A stretch of 39,971 bases of DNA, taken from the NCBI RefSeq assembly GCF_918697925.1, contig NZ_CAKKMF010000043.1, positions 1 through 39,971 on the forward strand. The letters run 5' to 3'. The DNA comes from Arthrobacter sp. Bi26. GTDB taxonomy: Bacteria > Actinomycetota > Actinomycetes > Actinomycetales > Micrococcaceae. The position numbers and the translations under genes were made by a program. The notes under the pieces are model-generated. The model was not told the origin of the DNA, made no database searches, and worked only from the letters and a program-made list of their open reading frames with translations. Below, piece by piece: positions 35,797 through 39,971 of this stretch; position 1 is the first letter of the stretch; every line of letters begins with the position of its first letter.

Positions 35797-37671
35797 TCAG
35801 CGGGCGAAGTACGCTCCGCTGGTCCGAGTGACGGTCGTATAGCCGAGCCGGGAGCCTGTGACACGGACGGTAATCCTTTTATCCCGGTCGGCCGTCCGGA
35901 CCTTGTAGGTCGACTCTGTTGCGCCGTAGATCGGGACGCCGTTGCGCAGCCAGCGGTACTTGAAGGCAGTGCCCCAGGTCCAGGTGCCGGGCTTCGCGGT
36001 CACCACTGTCCCGGCCTTGACGGTGCCGGCGATCGTCGGCGTGGCCGAGCTCAGCGCCGCAGCAGCCACCTTCGCCGTAGTATCGGTCGTCTGGGTCTTC
36101 AGGATCCTGCCGCCCATCGTGGACGTGACCTTGACGGAGATTTTCTTGCCGAAGTCGCCGCCCACCAGTGTGTAGTCCCGGCCGGTGGCCCCGGCGATCG
36201 GGACGCCGTCGCGCACCCACTGGCGGGTCTCTGTCATTCCCGGGGCATAGCCGGACCAGGTGCCGGTGGAGACGGTGAGCTTCTCCCTCACTGTCGCGTT
36301 GCCCCGGATGGCCGGGGCTTTGGTCTGGGTCGGGTCCGGCGCGGTCACGGGCTTGGGCGCGGTGACCTTTGCCCAGGCGGTGGTGTATCCGGGAGCGGTG
36401 GCGGTCGCTATGAGCGTGACCGTCGTCCCAAGCTGGGTCATGTTGGGGGTGAACGTCGGGCCGGTGGCCGATACCTTCCCGTCCGGGGACTGCCAGTAGT
36501 AGATGACGGTCAGATTTTCGGCAGGTTCGGACCAGGTGCCGGCCGTCGCCGTCAACGCCGTGCCAATCACGGCGGTACCGGTCAGGACCGGCTTGGTGAC
36601 GTTCGTCAGCGGCTTCAGCTCAACCTTCGGGGGCTCCGGGGGCGCCGGGATGACCGTGCCCGCGGCCGGGGGGACGGTCACTGAGTTGGAGCTGGCCTCG
36701 AGCCCGCCAGATTCGGTCACCAGCTCCAGGGTGTGGCCCTGGTCCTCGGCGGTGATCGTATAGGTCAGTTCGGTAGCGTCGGGAATCCAGATGCCGTCGC
36801 GCGTCCACTGGAAGCGGTGCTCATTCCAATCGCTGGTGTTCCGATCGGTGTGGTCAAACCAGCGAAGGTCGACAGCGGTGAGGACGTCCCCCACCTCGGT
36901 GCCGCCGGTGACCACAGCGCCGGGCCTCTCGGGGGTGAAGGTGCCGCGGCTGGCTGCGGAGGTCACGGTGACCGGATCGAGGCCGGCGGCGTAGCCGGTG
37001 ACCCGGAGGCTGAGCAGCCCCGTCGGGCCCCACGTTGTCCTATCAAATCTTGGGGCGGTTGCACCAGGGATGGGCGAGCCGTCACGGAGCCACTGATACT
37101 GGAACTGGACGCCACTCGGGCCCCAGTCCCCCAGTTGGGCGACGACGACGGGCCAGTATTCACCCTCTTCTGCGCCCAGGGATTCGAAGCCAACATACCC
37201 CGCCCGGACCGTCGGAACGGCGCCGGCGGCGTCCGTGACCGGCGGCGTCTTGGTGGACTGGACGGTGGTTGCCTTGTACTCCGGAGCACGGCCCGTGGTC
37301 TTGACCCGGATGCCCTTTCCGAGGTCCGACCTGGTCAGCCGGTACGTGGTACCGGTGGCGCCCAGGATCGGTACGTCGTTGCGCAGCCACTGGTGCGTGA
37401 GCGTCGCATCGGAGGGGTCCCAGGCGCCGTCATAAACGGTGAGGGTGTTGCCGACCAGCAGGGCGCCCCCGATAATCGGCCGCGGGCCGGCAACCGGGCT
37501 GTTGACCATCACCGGCTCCTGGCTCCCGTCCGGCCCCGTGCAGAGCTTGACCGAATCAACGATCGGGCCGCAGGACGGCAGGAAGCCTGCGTGCGCCGGA
37601 ACGGCGAAACCGGCCAGCGACAGGGCGGTAAGGGCCCCGGCGGCGCCGAGACGGATGGCCTTCTTGTTCAA
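35797..37671 (-). CDS. secreted multi-domain protein with bacterial Ig-like repeats
   Basis: The 624-aa protein has a Sec signal peptide (MNKKAIRLGAAGALTALSLA, predicted cut after AHA at about residue 28). It is then made of about six beta-sandwich modules of roughly 80-95 residues. Repeat hallmarks are GTWxxxx..FQYQWLRDGxPIxGATxxxYxxTxxDxGKxIxVxVTG, seen for example as TLTHQWLRNDVPILGATGTTY, RQWVRDGVPIAGATGRDYTLV and KYRWLRNGVPIYGATESTYKV. The central modules are diverged. There is no LPxTG sorting signal or transmembrane anchor, so it is probably released or held non-covalently. Such arrays usually belong to surface or secreted proteins; ligand unknown. A related, broken gene faces it. Confidence 0.85.
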   Translation of the reverse strand: MNKKAIRLGAAGALTALSLAGFAVPAHAGFLPSCGPIVDSVKLCTGPDGSQEPVMVNSPVAGPRPIIGGALLVGNTLTVYDGAWDPSDATLTHQWLRNDVPILGATGTTYRLTRSDLGKGIRVKTTGRAPEYKATTVQSTKTPPVTDAAGAVPTVRAGYVGFESLGAEEGEYWPVVVAQLGDWGPSGVQFQYQWLRDGSPIPGATAPRFDRTTWGPTGLLSLRVTGYAAGLDPVTVTSAASRGTFTPERPGAVVTGGTEVGDVLTAVDLRWFDHTDRNTSDWNEHRFQWTRDGIWIPDATELTYTITAEDQGHTLELVTESGGLEASSNSVTVPPAAGTVIPAPPEPPKVELKPLTNVTKPVLTGTAVIGTALTATAGTWSEPAENLTVIYYWQSPDGKVSATGPTFTPNMTQLGTTVTLIATATAPGYTTAWAKVTAPKPVTAPDPTQTKAPAIRGNATVREKLTVSTGTWSGYAPGMTETRQWVRDGVPIAGATGRDYTLVGGDFGKKISVKVTSTMGGRILKTQTTDTTAKVAAAALSSATPTIAGTVKAGTVVTAKPGTWTWGTAFKYRWLRNGVPIYGATESTYKVRTADRDKRITVRVTGSRLGYTTVTRTSGAYFAR

Positions 37672-37712
37672 TTGTTCCCCCCAGGGTCAGCGGGCCGGTC
37701 CCCCCGGCCCTG

Positions 37713-38274
37713 TTGCTGATAGTAGTGCCCTGCCTGCTGTTTTCGGCGGTCACCGTGGGGGCGGACGACGTCGGCGGACAGATCAATGTCAGGACAAACC
37801 CTCACAGGGCGTCAGCCACACCCAGAGCCACGCCGCAACACAACCAATTCCATCATTACCGCCGCACCCCAGTGGTACCGCAACGGAACTCCGATCAAGG
37901 GTGCGACATCCCTGGGGTATCAGCCTGTCCCGGCCGATGCCGTGCTTAGCTTCAAGGCCGGCCCCGGCCTCATCCATCCGGCCGTACAGTCCGCGAAAAT
38001 CGGCCCCGGCACGTTCCCCCTGGTGGCGACGCCCATCATCAAGGGCACACCCAAGCCCGGATCCACCCTGACCGTGCATGTCGGGGGCTGGCAGCCGACG
38101 CCCTCCGCCTTCGCCTACCAGTGGTACCGCTCCGGCGTCAGGATTCCGGGCGCTACTGCGAAGTCTTACAAGCTCACCGCCTCCGACGCAGGCAAGACCA
38201 TCATGGGTAAGGCGACCGGTTCTAGGACCGGCTTCAAGACCACCGTCTTGGCTTCGGTGCGGGCACTCAGGTAA
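37713..38274 (+). pseudogene. truncated or frameshifted Ig-like repeat protein gene
   Basis: From about 37786 one frame encodes two Ig-like repeats of the same type as the neighbouring gene (QWYRNGTPIKGATSLGY, then FAYQWYRSGVRIPGATAKSY and LTASDAGKTIMGKATGSRTG), ending at 38274. That frame lacks a signal peptide. A different frame just upstream (from about 37713) reads a signal-peptide-like LIVVPCLLFSAVTVGADD, so one frameshift plus loss of internal repeats would explain the arrangement. The first repeat is itself degraded. It is divergent from the intact Ig-repeat gene and followed by a strong terminator. It could alternatively be a small expressed protein with a different start. Confidence 0.5.
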
Positions 38275-38299
38275 CCGGACCGCGGCACGCAGACATGAA

Positions 38300-38341
38300 G
38301 AAGCCCTCCCGCGCAGGTGACAGCCGGTGCGGGAGGGCTTC
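38300..38341 (+). terminator. terminator after the broken Ig-repeat gene
   Basis: GAAGCCCTCCCGC pairs perfectly with GCGGGAGGGCTTC over 13 bp around a 16-nt loop, starting 26 bases after the stop codon. The adjacent bases are not strongly T-rich on either side, but the stem is long enough to terminate. Confidence 0.75.
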
Positions 38342-38533
38342 GGTAGTGGGCGGCCTGTTCGACCGCGGCGCCGGCCAGGACAACCTCGGGGGCACATCGC
38401 GGCCCGTGACGGACTGGACCGGCTCGCCGTCAAGCCAGCGCTTGTGCGCAGTCATCGCACTTCTGGTCTTGAGCCAGCCCCGTAGTCGTGTCGCGTGGGC
38501 GAAACCTGACGTCGCGTGGGTTAGTCGCCTGGG
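38342..38533. other. non-coding stretch between the Ig-repeat remnant and the tRNA-Leu terminator
   Basis: No convincing gene. Short minus-strand reading frames here have no start context or recognisable product. The only structure seen is a 10-bp direct repeat, GTCGCGTGGG, at 38490-38499 and 38511-38520. The whole stretch is part of the 2.9-kb segment bounded by the two tRNA-Leu/terminator sequences. Confidence 0.4.
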
Positions 38534-38607
38534 GTTAAACGAAAGAACCCCGGTCCGAAGACCGGGGTTCTTTCGATTTGCGTGCGCGAGGGGGGATTTG
38601 AACCCCC
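38534..38607 (-). repeat. intact counterpart of the tRNA-Leu 3' end/terminator repeat
   Basis: This segment covers the T-arm and 3' end of tRNA-Leu plus its terminator and matches the degenerate copy at 35689-35757 in the same orientation. The paired copies delimit the Ig-repeat region as attL and attR would delimit an integrated element. Confidence 0.8.
38541..38574 (-). terminator. tRNA-Leu terminator
   Basis: GAAAGAACCCCGGTC pairs exactly with GACCGGGGTTCTTTC around a 4-nt loop, giving a 15-bp stem nine bases after the tRNA 3' end on the minus strand. A very strong intrinsic terminator that could act in both directions. Confidence 0.88.
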
Positions 38608-38665
38608 ACGCCCTTTCGGACACTGGCACCTGAAGCCAGCGCGTCTGCCGTTCCGCCACTCGCGC
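38583..38665 (-). tRNA. tRNA-Leu (anticodon CAG)
   Basis: The 83-nt gene folds as a class II tRNA. The acceptor stem is GCGCGAG with CTCGCGC, and the discriminator is A. The D-arm is GTGGCGGAACGGCAGACGC, the anticodon stem CTGGC/GCCAG closes the loop TTCAGGT with anticodon CAG, and the variable arm is about GTGTCCGAAAGGGCGT. The T-arm is GGGGGTTCAAATCCCCC. CCA is not encoded. It reads CUG leucine codons, the main leucine codon in this GC-rich genome. Position next to fhaA matches leuT in mycobacteria. Confidence 0.96.
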
Positions 38666-39049
38666 GCAACTTCTTCCACTCGGATAGGGCCGGTTTCCCG
38701 GACCGCCAACCTCGTAAAAGCAGCGAGATCAAGCATAACGGACAATTGCGCGAAAACACCAATCGAGCCGGACAGGTCCCGGATTGCGGTGTATTCCCGG
38801 CCAGTCATACCCGGTCGCCGGACGTCACGTCGGCGCCCGCCGGGCCAGCCGCGGAGGCGATGTCCGCGCACGTCAGGGCGCAGTCGGCGCATATTTCGAC
38901 GTCGGCCCGGCGGCGTCCGTTGAGGCCATTCCCAGACACGCCCAGTAGTATCTGATGTAGGAGTGTCTGCTGAGCGCGGGCTCGCAAAAGTTGGAAACCG
39001 AGTTCCGGAACGAGCGCTGCTCTGCAGCCAACAGGAAAGGAGAAGGACC
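38666..39049 (+). other. 384-bp divergent region between tRNA-Leu and fhaA
   Basis: No gene is seen. It must hold the tRNA promoter on the minus strand and the fhaA operon promoter on the plus strand. A -10-like TAGTAT at 38946-38951 lies about 100 bp before fhaA, but no -35 sits at a proper distance. The stretch just before the fhaA start has a good GGAAAGGAGAAGG ribosome-binding region. Confidence 0.5.
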
Positions 39050-39799
39050 ATGGGATTGCTGGACAAAGTCGAGCGCGGCATCGAAAAGGCCGTCCGCGGA
39101 GTCTTCTCCACCGGTTCTCGCGCCCAGGTTGAGCCTGTCGAGATCGCGAGCCGGCTCCGCACCGAGGTCGACAACAAGGCCATCACAATCGCCGCGGGAC
39201 GCACCCTGGCCCCCAACGTTTTTGACGTCCTTCTTAGCAGCGACGACTTCCAGCGCGCCCAGGAATGGGGCACACCCCTCGCGGAAGAACTGTGCGACGT
39301 CGTCATTAACCATGTCCGCAGCCAGGGCTACACCCTTCAGGGGCCGGTCCGGATCAGTTTCCGCCGCGATGAAGAGCACCGCGCCGGGGATTTCGACATC
39401 TCCTCGCGGACCGAGAAATCCAACGCCCCTTCCGCCCCTGCGCAGCCGGGAGTTCACGGCAACTTACCGGCGGCCCCGACACGCCAGCCGGCACAGCTTC
39501 AACCCGTCCTGGACATCGACGGCCAGCGCTACTCGCTGAACGCGCCGTCGATCGTCCTCGGCCGGTCCTCGGAAGCAGACATCCTCATTGACGACACCGG
39601 TGTTTCGCGCCGCCATCTGGAAATCCGGACCGGGCCTGGTACGGCCCAGGCGATCGATCTCGGCTCCACGAACGGCAGCTACGTCAACGGCCAAAAGATC
39701 GTGGGCAGTTCGGAACTTGCTGACGGCGCCACGATCATGATGGGACGGACTAAAATCATCTTCCGCCTACTGCCCGCCAACACAGGCGGCCGCGCATGA
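39050..39799 (+). CDS. fhaA: FhaA, DUF3662 and FHA-domain protein
   Basis: The 249-aa protein starts MGLLDKVERGIEKAVRGVFS, the conserved FhaA N-terminus, behind GGAAAGGAGAAGG. Residues 1-115 form the DUF3662 domain. A low-complexity Pro/Ala linker follows, then a C-terminal FHA domain (about 165-245) with the phosphothreonine-binding residues in VLGRSSEADILIDDTGVSRRHLEI and DLGSTNGSYVNG. In mycobacteria FhaA binds phosphorylated MviN and regulates peptidoglycan precursor synthesis under PknB. It is the first gene of the fhaAB-pstP-rodA-pbpA-pknAB locus; the linker is much shorter than in M. tuberculosis. Confidence 0.95.
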   Translation: MGLLDKVERGIEKAVRGVFSTGSRAQVEPVEIASRLRTEVDNKAITIAAGRTLAPNVFDVLLSSDDFQRAQEWGTPLAEELCDVVINHVRSQGYTLQGPVRISFRRDEEHRAGDFDISSRTEKSNAPSAPAQPGVHGNLPAAPTRQPAQLQPVLDIDGQRYSLNAPSIVLGRSSEADILIDDTGVSRRHLEIRTGPGTAQAIDLGSTNGSYVNGQKIVGSSELADGATIMMGRTKIIFRLLPANTGGRA

Positions 39800-39971
39800 G
39801 CGAACTGACCATCACGGCCCTGCGTTTCGGGTTCCTTATCCTCCTGTGGGTGCTGATCTTCAGCATTGTCTCTGCCATGCGCCGTGATCTGATGATCGGC
39901 CGCAAGGCGGCGGCCGGGGCCCCGACGGCACGCCAGGTACGCAAGAATCCGGCCCTCGCCGAGCCCCCGCC
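39796..39971 (+). CDS. fhaB: FhaB/FipA FHA-domain protein (N-terminal part only)
   Basis: 58 codons are visible before the window ends. The start ATGA overlaps the fhaA stop. The N-terminus MSELTITALRFGFLILLWVL has the single transmembrane helix (about 7-26) of FhaB, followed by a basic RRDLMIGRKAA segment. The FHA domain would lie beyond the edge. FhaB is the second gene of the conserved cell-wall kinase locus and acts with PknA/PknB in division. Confidence 0.9.
   Translation, partial: MSELTITALRFGFLILLWVLIFSIVSAMRRDLMIGRKAAAGAPTARQVRKNPALAEPP

Noticed and set aside
36733..37719. Plus-strand reading frame of 328 codons opposite the Ig-repeat gene
   Set aside because: The minus strand carries a signal peptide and regular Ig-like repeats; the plus product is low-complexity antisense.
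38490..38520. Two copies of GTCGCGTGGG 21 bp apart, considered as a CRISPR or iteron seed
   Set aside because: Only two short copies, no further repeats or cas/rep genes nearby.
38267..38659. 130-codon minus-strand reading frame running through tRNA-Leu
   Set aside because: It overlaps the whole tRNA gene and its terminator, so it is not a protein gene.

Overview
The window is high-GC actinobacterial chromosome, most probably from an Arthrobacter/Pseudarthrobacter-type member of the Micrococcaceae. The evidence is the GC-rich third codon positions, ATGA-type gene overlaps, MalFG-type sugar importers with no dedicated ATPase gene, members of actinobacterial families (DUF5997, DUF6221), and a tRNA-Leu gene beside fhaA/fhaB, the start of the conserved actinobacterial cell-division and Ser/Thr-kinase locus. 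The genus is inferred from gene content, not from a marker gene.

Layout: (1) 1-10385, galactoside utilisation. A LacI repressor and a Gfo/Idh/MocA oxidoreductase face a plus-strand operon of two sugar permeases, a binding lipoprotein, a GH36 alpha-galactosidase, galT and galK. It imports alpha-galactosides, cleaves them and feeds galactose into the Leloir pathway; galE and the ABC ATPase are not here. (2) 10406-16789, a complete minus-strand urease operon ureABCEFGD ending in a NiCoT nickel permease. (3) 17038-22156, a GntR-controlled catabolic cluster of unknown substrate: FAH-family hydrolase, alpha/beta hydrolase, metal-dependent amidohydrolase, DUF1097 membrane protein and flavin reductase. 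(4) 22258-26998, single genes: DUF6221, a small lipoprotein between 27-bp direct repeats, an HTH-less LysR-like protein divergent from DUF5997, an NADPH-FMN reductase, a VOC protein, a membrane protein and an F420/NADP-reductase-like dehydrogenase. (5) 27057-30397, a Tat-exported multicopper oxidase translationally coupled to a polytopic membrane protein, behind a structured 346-bp gap. (6) 30744-35529, a putrescine operon (putrescine oxidase, universal stress protein, APC permease) divergent from a TetR regulator, with a perfect inverted repeat between them. (7) 35689-38665, a secreted Ig-like repeat protein and a decayed divergent relative, bounded by a partial copy of the tRNA-Leu 3' end plus terminator on one side and the intact tRNA-Leu plus terminator on the other. 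(8) 39050-39971, fhaA and the start of fhaB.

The regions best deserving follow-up are the unassigned GntR/amidohydrolase cluster beside urease, the possible split LysR-type regulator, the coupled oxidase and membrane protein, and the tRNA-bounded Ig-repeat segment, which looks like the scar of an integrated element. No CRISPR array, rRNA, transposase or integrase gene was seen.
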